Both the position numbers and the translations under genes were made by a program. The notes under the pieces were generated by a model. That model made no database searches, had not been told where the DNA came from, and was given only the letters and a program-made list of their open reading frames with translations. From Omphiscola glabra (lineage: Eukaryota > Mollusca > Gastropoda > Lymnaeidae): a stretch of 64,000 nt of DNA. The DNA lies in NCBI GenBank assembly GCA_964017045.1, contig OZ024810.1:9417562-9481561 (forward strand). Reading direction: 5' to 3'. Below, piece after piece: positions 24,118-35,040 of this stretch (within the stretch, counting starts at the first letter, position 1; the number at the start of each line of letters is the position of its first letter).

Positions 24118-24640
24118 GTTTATATCAGTACAAAGGTTATGTCAAAACGAATTGATGACGGAAATCCAGATATAGTCACCCCTTCGACAGCTTATTCATC
24201 CCTTCGACAGTCCTCCGCAGACACGCGTATTCTGTCCGTTGCTAAGACACACACTAAAACATATGGTGAACGATCTTTCTCTTTCTGCGCCCCCAAACAT
24301 TGGAATTCTCTGCCACTACACATCCGCAATATACCAACCACCCAGGCCTTCAAAACTGCACTCAAAACACATCTCTTTAAACTCTACTACTGACTGATTC
24401 CCCTCATCTGACCGATAAACGATGCTGCTGGCCGCCGTCCATGGCTTGACATGTAAAAGTTCTGGGGTGGGTGAAGTGAATATGCATTTGTTTTTGTTTT
24501 GTCTCTATACTGCTTTTCTTTATTACATAAATGTATTTTATTGTCACGATTATGTTTCTTTTGCTAATATTTTTATGAACAGCGCGGTGAGCCCAGCCCT
24601 AGGCTGGGGTACCGCGCTATATAAGACACCTAATAATAAT
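24118..24640 (+). pseudogene. L2/CR1-like LINE: reverse transcriptase C-terminus and 3' UTR
   Basis: The open frame from 24139 to 24393 (84 codons) encodes DTRILSVAKTHTKTYGERSF, then APKHWNSLPLHIRNI and AFKTALKTHLFKLYY before a stop. This is the characteristic C-terminus of L2/CR1-group LINE ORF2 (GxRSFSxxAPxxWNSLPxxIR...FKxxLKTHLF). The frame is intact up to its natural stop, but the copy is 5' truncated with no palm domain. The 3' UTR follows, with CGATGCTGCTGGCCG, CCATGGCTTGACATG and a strong hairpin at 24581-24618 (AGCGCGGT paired with ACCGCGCT, and GCCCAGCC with GGCTGGGG). It ends in a TAATAATAATA tail. Related copies lie at 22673-22890 and 57899-58222. Confidence 0.9.
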
Positions 24641-25782
24641 ATATAAAAATAATGTAAAAAATACGTGTGAAATCGTTCTAACAAAATTATTCGTTCTGTT
24701 GGAGTTTGTCTATAATTTTAAATTCCGAAATGCAACAAGGCCACAAGACGTAATGCAATTTTGATGTTTGTTTTGCTGTTGCCCTTGTCTTTGAAATGTT
24801 CTGGGAATTCTAAGTGAATTTCGCTTCTGGTGCGCAGTGGCACAATATTTGAACACGTTGTTACTCTCTGTCTGAGCACGCGATCAACATGTCATAATGC
24901 AATTTAGTATGACGCCATCCCCCGCGTTTTACGACCGAAACAATGGCGGATTTAAAAATCGACCAGCGGACAGCAAGCAATTAGCAATATGATATGTTAA
25001 ATAATTAATTTAGGTTCAACCCTCGAGGCGTACAGACAAATGGAGGGGCATATAAGAAAGTGGAACAACGGCGAAGAAACAAAATATCTTAAAAGCTGTC
25101 ATTTTGCTGGCGGGATAAGGGAAGTATCTTGGCCGAGTGTTATTCAGAGCAAACTTTCAAGTTATGCGGACCGGTGCACAAGTTTCGAAAGTGCACCAGA
25201 TTCATTGATATTATTTCCTTTTTATTTGACCATAGACATTCATGTTGTGTGGAGGGGCAACGGGAGGCTCGCTGACCGGGACCGGTCCGTGGACCACCAT
25301 AAGGGTAACGCTTGTTTAGATGAGGCTTTCACTCCAGCATATAGTTGATTCGTACCAATATCATCGGCTCCCACTCAAAAAAAGCAACAAAAACTAGCAC
25401 TGAGTAATATTTACATTTCGACAATTGATTTTTTATTTCATGGTGTTATTTTATTATTAAAAAAACCAACAAAAAACCCACCAAAAACGTTTACGTAACC
25501 GAAACATGCAAACATTGACGTCGTGTATCTCGGGACGGAGTCACGTATTTATTTTGATTAGATTTCACAGTACCCTCTGATGAAACCTGGAGATGGAATG
25601 GAAGCAAGAGATGAGGGGATAATGATCCTAGCTGTAAACACGGGCCATCCGTTTTCTCATACTTGTGTTTGAACATCGGCGTTTTAAAAGGATCCTTAAC
25701 ACTTCACATAACACGAAATGATCGAAACATCATGTCTCCGTTATTAGGAGAAAATGACTTTCGGTGAATAATTTTCAAAGGG
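24641..25782. other. No gene seen
   Basis: Holds a 102-codon plus-strand frame at 25040-25348 of unremarkable sequence with no domain I recognise, and other short frames. GC content is somewhat higher at 25020-25350. Confidence 0.4.
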
Positions 25783-26008
25783 GTTGGGTAATGTGTAGTT
25801 TTGTTGGAGGTTGTTGGGGATTGTTGGATAATGGGGGAGTTTTGTTGGAGGTTGTGGAGGGTTGTTGGATAAAGGGGGGGGGAGTTTTGTTGGAGGTTGT
25901 GGGGGATTGTTGGATAATGGGTGAGTTTTGTTGGAGGTTGTGGGGGATTGTTGGATAAAGGGGGAGTTTTGTTGGAGGTTGTGGAGGGTTGTTGGATAAG
26001 GGGGGAGG
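25783..26008. repeat. G-rich minisatellite, left segment
   Basis: Five to six units of GTTTTGTTGGAGGTTGTGG followed by AGGGTTGTTGGATAA and a G run, with more variants (GGGGATTG, TAATGGG) than the large block at 26867-29290. Same repeat and orientation as that block, from which an inserted element separates it. Confidence 0.95.
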
Positions 26009-26454
26009 GCTGATTTTGAATTGTGTATCCGTGACGTCATTTGCGTGGATTCACTCCCCTTATTTTTTAAATATTTTTTTAAATAGAGTTACATTTTCAT
26101 TAATATGACGGAGGCAAATTTTTGGCAACATTTTTATTGGTTGATTAATTATAATTTTTAAAATTTCATTGGCTGGCCTATTAAATATGTTAATAAGCGC
26201 CGCCAAGCGCCGCCATTTTTTAAGATAATCGTAGAGGCTGACCACGCTGTGTTTCATTAATTTTTGGATATTCTTTTCGTTGGAACCTGAAATAAAGTGT
26301 GTAAAAGTGTATTCCATGAAAATGTAAGTTGGGTTTTCATTACTTCTTTATTTTATAATTAATTTTGGCCACTTTTCTTTGTTTTTTTTTAAATTTTCCT
26401 ACTTTTCAGGGTCAAAACCCATCGCCACGTTAGGCTAAGGAGAGTGTCAAAACG

Positions 26455-26650
26455 CTGGTTCCGATAGGGTCAAAACCCTGTTAGGGAGAGGGTCAAAACC
26501 CTGTTAGTGAGAGGGTCAAAACCCTGTTAGGGAGAGGGTCAAAACCCTTTTAGGGAGAGGGTCAAAACCCTGTTAGGGAGAGGGTCAAAACCCTGTTAGG
26601 GAGAGGGTCAAAACCCTGTTAGGGAGAGGGTCAAAACCCTGTTAGGGAGG
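26455..26650. repeat. 24-bp GTTAGGG-containing tandem repeat
   Basis: About eight copies of GGGTCAAAACCCTGTTAGGG followed by AGAG, nearly identical apart from CCCTTTTAGGG and GTTAGTGAG variants. Each unit has a small GGGTCAAAACCC inverted repeat. Two copies of the same unit occur in the MITE at 4782-4989. Confidence 0.95.
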
Positions 26651-26758
26651 AATTTAGGGTTCAGGTTAGGGTGAGGGATAGATTTAGATCATTTTTTCAT
26701 TTTTAAAAAATTTTTATTCGTAATTTTAGCAAAAACATGAGTTATTTTATTTTTCCAC

Positions 26759-26830
26759 GGCCGCCATCTTGGTTGTCCCGACCCGTGAACACGTAAAAGT
26801 TCGCGGGTCGGGGCAACCAAGATGGCGGCC
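26759..26830. promoter_or_regulatory. 32-bp-arm hairpin with two YY1-type motifs
   Basis: GGCCGCCATCTTGGTTG at the left is mirrored by CAACCAAGATGGCGGCC at the right. The full arms are 32 bp with two mismatches around an 8-base ACGTAAAA loop. Weaker pairing extends a few bases beyond each arm. Each arm contains CAAGATGGCGGC or its complement, an exact match to the known YY1 binding consensus. Whether a factor binds here is inference. The arms could equally be terminal repeats of a tiny nested element. Confidence 0.7.
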
Positions 26831-26866
26831 ATGGTAAAAGACGCGGATACATCTCTCAAAATTTAC

Positions 26867-29290
26867 CGGGGGGAGTTTTGTTGGAGGTTGTGGAGGGTTT
26901 TTGGATAAGGGGGGGGGGTGAGTTTTGTTGGAGGTTGTGGGGGATTGTTAGAGAAGGGGGGAGTTTTGTTGGAGGTTGTGGAGGGTTGTTGGATAAGGGG
27001 GGAGTTTTGTTGGAGGTTGTGGAGGGTTGTTGGATAAGGGCGGAGTTTTGTTGGAGGTTGTGGAGGGTTGTTGGATAAGGGGGTAGTTTTGTTGGAGGTT
27101 GTGGAGGGTTGTTGGATAAAGGGGGAGTTTTGTTGGAGGTTGTGGAGGGTTGTTGGATAAGGGGGGAGTTTTGTTGGAGGTTGTGGAGGGTTGTTGGATA
27201 AGGGGGAGTTTTGTTGGAGGTTGTGGAGGGTTGTTGGATAAAGGGGGGAGTTTTGTTGGAGGTTGTGGAGGGTTGTTGGATAAGGGGGAGTTTTGTTGGA
27301 GGTTGTGGAGGGTTGTTGGATAAAGGGGGAGTTTTGTTGGAGGTTGTGGAGGGTTGTTGGATAAAGGGGGAGTTTTGTTGGAGGTTGTGGAGGGTTGTTG
27401 GATAAAGGGAGAGTTTTGTTGGAGGTTGTGGAGGGTTGTTGGATAAAGGGGGATTTTTGTTGGAGGTTGTGGAGGGTTGTTGGATAAAGGGGGAGTTTTG
27501 TTGGAGGTTGTGGAGGGTTTTTGGATAAAGGGGGAGTTTTGTTGGAGGTTGTGGAGGGTTGTTGGATAAGGGGGGAGTTTTGTTGGAGGTTGTGGAGGGT
27601 TGTTGGATAAAGGGGGAGTTTTGTTGGAGGTTGTGGAGGATTGTTGGATAAAGGGGGAGTTTTGTTGAAGGTTGTGGAGGGTTGTTGGATAAGGGGGGAG
27701 TTTTGTTGGAGGTTGTGGAGGGTTGTTGGATAAAGGGGGAGTTTTGTTGGAGGTTGTGGAGGGTTGTTGGATAAAGGGAGAGTTTTTTTGGAGGTTGTGG
27801 AGGGTTGTTGGATAAAGGGGGATTTTTGTTGGAGGTTGTGGAGGGTTGTTGGATAAAGGGGGAGTTTTGTTGGAGGTTGTGGAGGGTTTTTGGATAAAGG
27901 GGGAGTTTTGTTGGAGGTTGTGGAGGGTTGTTGGATAAGGGGGGAGTTTTGTTGGAGGTTGTGGAGGGTTGTTGGATAAAGGGGGAGTTTTGTTGGAGGT
28001 TGTGGAGGGTTGTTGGATAAAGGGGGAGTTTTGTTGGAGGTTGTGGAGGGTTGTTGGATAAAGGGGGAGTTTTGTTGGAGGTTGTGGAGGGTTGTTGGAT
28101 AAGGGGGGAGTTTTGTTGGAGGTTGTGGAGGGTTGTTGGATAAAGGGGGAGTTTTGTTGGAGGTTGTGGAGGGTTGTTGGATAAAGGGGGAGTTTTGTTG
28201 GAGGTTGTGGAGGGTTGTTGGATAAAGGGGGAGTTTTGTTGGAGGTTGTGGAGGGTTGTTGGATAAGGGGGGAGTTTTGTTGGAGGTTGTGGAGGGTTGT
28301 TGGATAAAGGGGGAGTTTTGTTGGAGGTTGTGGAGGGTTGTTGGATAAGGGGGAGTTTTGTTGGAGGTTGTTGAGGGTTGTTGGATAAGGGGGGAGTTTT
28401 GTTGGAGGTTGTGGAGGGTTGTTGGATAAAGGGCGAGTTTTGTTGGAGGTTGTGGAGGGTTGTTGGATAAAGGGGGAGTTTTGTTGGAGGTTGTGGAGGG
28501 TTGTTGGATAAAGGGGGAGTTTTGTTGGAGGTTGTGGAGGGTTGTTGGATAAGGGGGAGTTTTGTTGGAGGTTGTGGAGGGTTGTTGGATAAGGGGGAGT
28601 TTTGTTGGAGGTTGTGGAGGGTTGTTGGATAAGGGGGAGTTTTGTTGGAAGTTGTGGAGGGTTGTTGGATAAGGGGGGAGTTTTGTTGGAGGTTGTGGAG
28701 GGTTGTTGGATAAGGGGGAGTTTTGTTGGAGGTTGTGGAGGGTTGTTGGATAAGGGGGAGTTTTGTTGGAGGTTGTGGTGGGTTGTTGGATAAGGGGGGA
28801 GTTTTGTTGGAGGTTGTGGAGGGTTGTTGGATAAGGGGGAGTTTTGTTGGAGGTTGTGGAGGGTTGTTGGATAAGGGGGGAGTTTTGTTGGAGGTTGTGG
28901 AGGGTTGTTGGATAAGGGGGAGTTTTGTTGGAGGTTGTGGAGGGTTGTTGGATAAGGGGGGAGTTTTGTTGGAGGTTGTGGAGGGTTGTTGGATAAGGGG
29001 GGAGTTTTGTTGGAGGTTGTGGAGGGTTGTTGGATAAGGGGGAGTTTTGTTGGAGGTTGTGGAGGGTTGTTGGATAAGGGGGGAGTTTTGTTGGAGGTTG
29101 TGGAGGGTTGTTGGATAAGGGGGAGTTTTGTTGGAGGTTGTGGAGGGTTGTTGGATAAGGGGGGAGTTTTGTTGGAGGTTGTGGAGGGTTGTTGGATAAG
29201 GGGGAGTTTTGTTGGAGGTTGTGGAGGGTTGTTGGATAAGGGGGGAGTTTTGTTGGAGGGTTGTTGGATAAGGGGGGAGTTTTGTTGAGG
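26867..29290. repeat. Large G-rich minisatellite, about 41-bp unit
   Basis: About 58-59 head-to-tail copies of GTTTTGTTGGAGGTTGTGG, AGGGTTGTTGGATAA and a run of four to seven G. Unit length varies from 40 to 43 bp through the A and G run lengths. Point variants (AGGGAGAG, GGATTTTTG, GGGTTTTTGG) recur 369 bp apart near 27401-27540 and 27770-27900, indicating block duplication of nine units. Units from 28540 onward mostly have TAAGGGGG rather than TAAAGGGGG. The long plus-strand frames encoding LLEVVEGCWIRG-type repeats are frame-open repeat artefacts, not genes. Confidence 0.97.
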
Positions 29291-29299
29291 ATTGTGTGT

Positions 29300-30205
29300 T
29301 GCGGTTAAATATTATCTTATTTATTTTATTATTATTATGTTTTGAAAAAGAAACATTGGTTCGGGGTTTTAGAAATTACAAATGATTTTAGAGTTGGTTT
29401 TGGTTATTGTGGAATGCATTTACAGGTTTTGTTCTTAGATATTTGAAATTTTCGCAAAGTGCAGTCCGCTCCTACAACGATTACGATTACCCCTCAGCTC
29501 CACGTTGTATTTTTGTTACGGGTGATAACAGCGAGTAGGGGGGTGAGTGAAATGCGTGGATTGAATTGGTGGTTTATTGATGGGCGTTTACCATGGCATC
29601 GTTTTCAGCACATTCTGATTATGTTGATGGATTATTATACTCTATAACTAATTAGATATATAATTATGCACAATATGGCAATGGTTTTTTAGATGGTATT
29701 TAATAATCTTCTCGAGCCTTGGGGTCAAATGGAGCCTCTTTGTCATTATATTCCTCTATCTGTTCATGGTTTCGTCACATGTAGTACTAACCCTTATAAG
29801 TTTTCTGTGTCCGACAAGGGTCCTGTTTTTTTTTCTTTTGTGAGGCTAAAAAATAGCTTTTAGGTATATAACAAATTGTTGCAAATCTCTGCCCTGTGCC
29901 TGGATATGAACTGAATTTTTTTTTGACGCGTCAAGTCGGAGAATCAAACTGGCTACCTGTTACATTAAATTACTTTAAACCAATCTGTTACAGATATCTT
30001 AAGTTATTTAAACCCACGTTTTGCTCCTGACACCGACAAGTACACACAGATGGCTTCCGTGATCGTTGATGTAACACGTGGATAGTAATAGTTGTAATAG
30101 AGGGATACATCGTGTACGTAGATTTTTGTAAGAATATTGCCTTTCAAACTATGGTCTACATTCCGAAACCACGTTGGTGTTTTTAACACATTCAATTAGT
30201 GTCTT
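29300..30205. other. No gene seen
   Basis: Mixed AT-rich sequence with short frames and no assignable repeat. Confidence 0.5.
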
Positions 30206-30208
30206 ATA

Positions 30209-30868
30209 TTTGTGACAGCGGAATGAAGGGTCGAGCTGACACAACCTAATTTGTGATAGTGGAATGAAGGGTCGAACTGACACAACCTAATTTGTGATAG
30301 TGGAATGAAGGGTCGAACTGACACAACCTAATTTGTGATAGTGGAATGAAGGGTCGAACTGACACAACCTAATTTGTGATAGTGGAATGAAGGGTCGAAC
30401 TGACACAACCTAATTTGTGATTTTGGAATGAAGGGTCGAACTGACACAACCTAATTTGTGATAGTGGAATGAAGGGTCGAACTAACACAAACTAGTTTGT
30501 GATAGTGGAATGAAGGGTCGAACTGACACAACCTAATTTGTGATAGTGGAATGAAGGGTCGAACGGACACAACCTAATTTGTGATAGTGGAATGAAGGGT
30601 CGAACGGTCACAAACTAATTTGTGATAGTGGAATGAAGGGTCGAACTGACACAACCTAATTTGTGATAGTGGAATGAAGGGTCCAACTGACACAACCTAA
30701 TTTGTGATAGTGGAATGAGGGGTCGAACGGACACAACCTAATTTGTGATAGTGGAATGAAGGGTCGAACTGACACAACTTAATTTTAGATGGTGGAATGA
30801 AGGGTCGAACTGACACAACCTAATTTGTGATGGTGGCATGAAGATTCAAATTTCTTGACACAGCCTAA
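30209..30868. repeat. 41-bp minisatellite
   Basis: Sixteen copies of TTGTGATAGTGGAATGAAGG followed by GTCGAACTGACACAACCTAAT, mostly identical. Scattered variants include TTTTGG for ATAGTGG, CGGTCACAAACT for CTGACACAACCT, and decayed copies at the right end. Confidence 0.97.
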
Positions 30869-31169
30869 TTAGGTTTTATCAGTTTGAACCTTCATGCTGC
30901 AGTCAATGCTTTAAAATTATTACTTTTTTTCAAAATAGAAAAGAGATGGAAGCGATGGCCGATATAAACTGCTTGAAGAGGCGCAAGTACCCCTCGTGCA
31001 ACACTTGAGAACCTTTTTAAAATTTAGACGCAGTGAAATAAATTTAAACTTGTCGAGAGGCGTCAACTTTAGAATGTAAATCCAATGCAACGCGTTTATT
31101 TCCAATTTATTGGATTGTTTGGCATCTACTCTTCATGACACTGGCAGTAATCTATGTATTTTATGATAA

Positions 31170-31311
31170 AACAGCTGATCAAACACACGCAGCACGGGTG
31201 AAATATCCTCATCAACACAGAAACATTGCAAATCCCCTCTACACGCATAGGAGCCAGAATGATCAATAAATTGATCGTGGGCCCTAGTTAATATATAGAA
31301 GAAGAAGAAAC
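31170..31311 (+). mobile_element. 3' end of a LINE with AAG-repeat tail
   Basis: TGAAATATCCTCATCAACAC, GAAACATTGCAAATCCC and AATGATCAATAAATTGATCG precede GTGGGCCC and ATATATAGAAGAAGAAGAA. The same sequence occurs inverted at 60741-60870, where it follows a LINE reverse transcriptase C-terminus. This copy is UTR only. Confidence 0.8.
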
Positions 31312-31317
31312 CTAGAA

Positions 31318-31445
31318 AAGATGCAAGCCCTTGGGAACGAAGCAAAAGTGGTGTTTCATGCAGCGATTGGGATATTTTCAGGCTCAGCCTGTGTTCAAAA
31401 AACGTTCAGTGACGGGGTCAGTTAGCTCAAAAAACCAGGGACAAA
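31318..31445 (+). repeat. Dispersed repeat family X, copy 1
   Basis: CTTGGGAACGAAGCAAAAGT, GGTG, TGCAG, a GTTCAGTGA block, GGGTCAGTTAGCTC and CCAGGGAC are shared in the same order with 53653-53790 and, inverted, with 61556-61697. A fragment lies at 42195-42262. GGGTCAGTTAGCTCA looks slightly like a tRNA A box, but no B box follows at the usual distance. Class unknown. Confidence 0.6.
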
Positions 31446-31681
31446 ACTATTTCAAAATTCAAGGTTCGCTTTTCCCAGATCACACTTTATAATATTTTTT
31501 TAAAAGTTTGTTTATAAGTAGTGATAGTGCAGTAAGGCGTTGCGTCCAAGTCAGTACAGCCAGACATTTAAAATATTGGATTATGGTTGGTAACCAGGGT
31601 TTTGACATTCACGTTTTCAACATATTCATCTCTTTCCTGGCGAATGGCTCTTATCGTCATCTTCCGTTTACGGATGTTACG

Positions 31682-31802
31682 TATCAATAACATGACTGGT
31701 ATCAACAACATGCCTCGTATCAACAACATGTTTCGCATCAACAACATGCCTCTCATCAACAACATGCTTCTTATCAACAATATGCTTCGTATCAACAACG
31801 CA
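31682..31802. repeat. 18-bp minisatellite open in both strands
   Basis: Seven copies of TATCAACAACATGCCTCG. Because 18 is divisible by three, plus-strand (MPRINN-type) and minus-strand (MLLIRG-type) frames both stay open. Neither has other signs of coding. Confidence 0.95.
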
Positions 31803-31809
31803 TAAACGT

Positions 31810-33160
31810 TCAACTCTCTTCTTTCACATGTGTTTTTAAAAAAACAATATATGACAAGTATGTTGGGTTTTTCCCAAACAATAATTGAACCGATTTTCAA
31901 TATTTAAAATTGGTGTTCCTTTATGAAAGAAAGCCAAACAGTTCTCTTAGATTGGATACACATTTTTTTAATGTGATATTTCCACAACAACAACAAAGAA
32001 AATAGTCAGTCTCCATTTTGATGTAACATTTATTTGAGAACCCTTTTTAACAAGTTAGAAACATGATATAAACGCATGTCGGAATCCGAGTATTCGAGAA
32101 CATGGCACTTTAAGAAAGGTACCGACACTAAAGCTGGTAGAAGCGCATCAAAACAAAGCAACAACAACAAACAAAAAAAAAAAAAAAAAATCAGCTTCAC
32201 GGTGATTTCGACACGCAGTTGTTTCAGTTTCACTACGACGCTACGTCAACTCGTCTTTCAATGTGTGCTATTCTTTTATGTTTATTCGAATTCTCTTTTC
32301 TTTTTTGTGGATTATCTAGGAATACTAGTAGCATCTTGAACACTATAAAGATGACATCAATGAGACTAACATTTCTGTTCGAAATTAGAACCTTTGAAAC
32401 ACAACAACACGAATAACAAAAAAAAATCAAACTTACAACTAATAGTGAAAATTTTAAAAAGAAAAACATGTTGATGTACAATTTTCTTTTAAAGGAAGAA
32501 ATCACTCGTAAGTTCGAGTTTTATAACCGGCATCAAGTTGCTTTCTCTCTCTCTCTCTCTCTTCCTCTCTCTCTTTCTCTTTCTTTCTCTCTCTCCCACC
32601 TCCAGTCCCACACACCTTTTCAACACCACAGGATCAATCTAACTTATCCAAGTAATTTTCTACGAAATTTTATCACACCGGGAACATTACTGTGCCATCT
32701 TCTTATCATCACTTTCGTAAGGGGAGAAAAAAACAACTTCACTTTTCTAATATCTCACTAGGGTTGTCGACTCCTCGCGTGGCCGTTAAAATGAGTTTCA
32801 ACTCATCTGCCCGCTGAAAGAACAAAAAAAAATCGTTACAGAGTCTCCTTTTCACCGACCGAGGATCTAACGAGGGAAGTCACCACGTGAAAGTAAAGAG
32901 TACTAGTAGGCTGGCGGGTAATGAGAGGTAATAGATCAAATTAACACGGTCTGCTGGGAAGCTTGGCGTTTTGTTACTTATGATAGTCATGGCCCGGTGT
33001 GTGTGTGCGGGAGATGGGGGAGACTCCAACGTCATCTTCTTGAATAGTGGAACATACACCAAATCAACTTCTTAAAGTCTAACGTCTCCATGAATTAGAG
33101 TTACTGAAACCGTTTCTTTATTATTTCTACGATTATAGTGCTGGTACTCGGTTCCAAGAC
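31810..33160. other. No gene seen; CT microsatellite at 32541-32595
   Basis: AT-rich DNA with A homopolymers, a (CT)n tract at 32541-32595 and a short GTGTGTGTGCGGG stretch near 33000. Frames of 60-110 codons lack recognisable domains. Confidence 0.5.
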
Positions 33161-33173
33161 CAGAGTCTGATTA

Positions 33174-33338
33174 CAGTGGCGTAGCGAGCTTAACTCGCGC
33201 CCGGGGCACAATACCCTTTTAACGCCCACCCCTATTCGAAAACCATACAATATTATATGTAAAATATACCATTTGGCGCCCCTTTGTGAGTAGCGCCCGG
33301 GGCATGATGCCCCTCTTGCCCCCCTCGCTACGCCACTG
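33174..33338. mobile_element. hAT MITE, GGCGTAGC family, with perfect 8-bp duplication
   Basis: The termini CAGTGGCGTAGCGAG and CTCGCTACGCCACTG are perfect 15-bp inverted repeats. The flanking 8-mers are identical, TCTGATTA at 33166-33173 and 33339-33346. A GCGCCCGGGGCA block repeats inside each end. At 165 bp it cannot encode a transposase. Related degraded copies lie at 6408-6592 and 56270-56429, with an isolated end at 50482-50496. Confidence 0.92.
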
Positions 33339-33349
33339 TCTGATTAGTT

Positions 33350-34265
33350 ACACATTTTTATATCTCAGACTCCAAAAAAAATATTTTTTTTAAGGATAAT
33401 AGACAGTGCTAGCTTTGTATCACTTTTCTTGGACATGATGTTTTCTTGTGTGTGTGATCCCTACTAAGCATTAACCCCAGTTCCAAACCAACGGTCCGAG
33501 TTAAAAACGAGTATTTGTTCCACAGTCTCTCATAATCTTTTTCCTGATCTTACCGACTTCTTTGATGCAAAAGCTGATGTAATTTTGCTAAACTTTCACG
33601 CCTGGGGGAAAAAACAACCCAAAACAAACAAACAAACAACCTCCCGCGCCCATACCTTACCCGTTACCCCCATTCTCTCGCTTGCTAACTGAAGAGCCAC
33701 GTGAGTACACGAATGGCTTAAAAAAAAGTTTTTACTGCTAACAATCTTGTAGCCCCAGTTACAACGTGTAGGTTTCCGCCTATAATGTCGGCTCCAGAAG
33801 TGTTTTTAAAATACTTTGATCACATAAATCACAGCACACGATCCATCAAATTGTTCATAGCTCTAATTAACTTTAATTCCCACATCATCACACTGGAATA
33901 TGGCGCCGGCAACAACAACCCAAAAAAGAGAAATTAAAAATAAAAATAATAAAATGGTGAAGATTTGAAACTCTTACAAATGACGTCACTTAGGATTATT
34001 TGTTTAACTGACGAGAGCAAGCATTTGTTTGAAAATAGTGAAATGACACTAAATTTTAATTTTTTTGTGTGACTAAAAAGATAAAGAGTAAAAAATCTTT
34101 AAAGAAATGAATAATGCAACCTAACAATTAAACCGCAACAAAAAATAATAATAATTTTGAATGGCAAAGATATTTTGGACGCACCAACATATCACCAAAA
34201 GAAAGAGAAGAAAAAAAGCGGTATCATCTCCATATGCCTATCGAGGATCATTTAAGTTTTCATAT
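33350..34265. other. No gene seen
   Basis: AT-rich DNA without an assignable open frame or repeat. Confidence 0.5.
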
Positions 34266-34267
34266 AG

Positions 34268-34482
34268 CCCTTCTCTTCTAATACCATATTGCCCTCTTCT
34301 CTAACAGATATGTTGCCCTCATCTCTAACAGATGTTGCCCCACTCTTCTACCATCTATTTTGCCCCTCTATTCTACCAGCTATGCTGCCCCACTTTTTTA
34401 CCAGCTATGCCGCCCCACTTTTCTATCAGATATGCTGCCTCACTTTTCTAGCAGCTATGCTGCCCCACTTTCCTACCAGCTA
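34268..34482. repeat. 25-bp minisatellite
   Basis: About eight to nine diverged units of TATGCTGCCCCACTTTTCTA followed by CCAGC. The right-hand units are the best conserved. Confidence 0.9.
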
Positions 34483-34714
34483 ATGTTTTGAATTGTAGCT
34501 TGTCAAGATGTGGTAGTCTACTCGGCTAAAAAGTACTCAGAATAAATAAGAACAAACACCATGAAACAGAGTTCAATATCAGTGAAGAAAGTAGTGCAGG
34601 AATGTAATCTTACTGCACATTTTACTTAACTCCCGGAGCACTCTGTATGTTGAAGTCTAAAAATCTACCGACTCCTTGTTACCGCTCATATGAGATGAAT
34701 AAATATTTATCAGT

Positions 34715-35040
34715 CCGAAACCAACTCCATCCCAAATTTTAGACTCCATGATACCAATCATATACTTTATTTTTGAATCCACGATACCTAATCTATCCCC
34801 GATATTCGGACTCCATGATACAACCTCTATCCCAAAGTTCGGACTCCATTATACCAACTTATCCCAAAGTTTGGACTCCATAATACCGATTCTATCCCAC
34901 AGTTCGGACTGCATGATACAAACTCTATCCCGCAGTTCGGACTCCATTATACCAACTCTATTCCAAATTTCGGACTCCATGATTTTAACTCTATACCCAA
35001 GTTCAGAATCCATGATACAAAATCTATCCCTAATTCAAGA
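34715..35040. repeat. About 32-bp minisatellite
   Basis: About ten units of TTCGGACTCCATGATACCAA followed by CTCTATCCCAAAG, with moderate divergence. It keeps an open plus-strand frame (34748-35065) that I regard as an artefact. Confidence 0.92.

Larger units (their letters stand above)
26009..26866. mobile_element. Element inserted inside the G-rich minisatellite
   Basis: About 850 bp of unrelated sequence interrupts the minisatellite. Its two ends are partly inverted: ATTTTGAATTGTGTATCCG at the left and the complement of CGGATACATCTCTCAAAAT at the right. It combines parts also seen in the MITE at 4782-4989: AAGGGGAGTGAATCCACGC (here inverted, 26042-26062), the 24-bp GTTAGGG repeat, and the GGAATTTAGGGTTCAGGTTA to TTCGTAATTTTAGC segment. 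A minus-strand frame at 26060-26317 (85 codons) has no recognisable domain. It is likely a composite or non-autonomous DNA transposon. The G-rich flanks hide any target-site duplication. Confidence 0.55.

Noticed and set aside
25040..25348. 102-codon plus-strand frame as a host exon
   Set aside because: Has slightly elevated GC, but no domain, no splice pattern and no neighbouring coding segment.
26455..26650. GTTAGGG units as telomere-like sequence
   Set aside because: The unit is 24 bp and only one GTTAGGG occurs per unit. The array lies inside a transposon, so it is not an interstitial telomere.
26867..29290. Long plus-strand frames encoding LLEVVEGCWIRG-type repeats
   Set aside because: They arise because the minisatellite lacks stops in some frames. 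Frames shift between units with the variable G run, and there is no non-repeat coding sequence.
31318..31445. tRNA gene or classic tRNA-derived SINE
   Set aside because: Only an A-box-like stretch is seen. No correctly spaced B box and no cloverleaf.
31568..31900. Minus-strand frame with MLLIRGMLLIR repeats resembling a membrane protein
   Set aside because: Caused by an 18-bp tandem repeat that is open in both strands.
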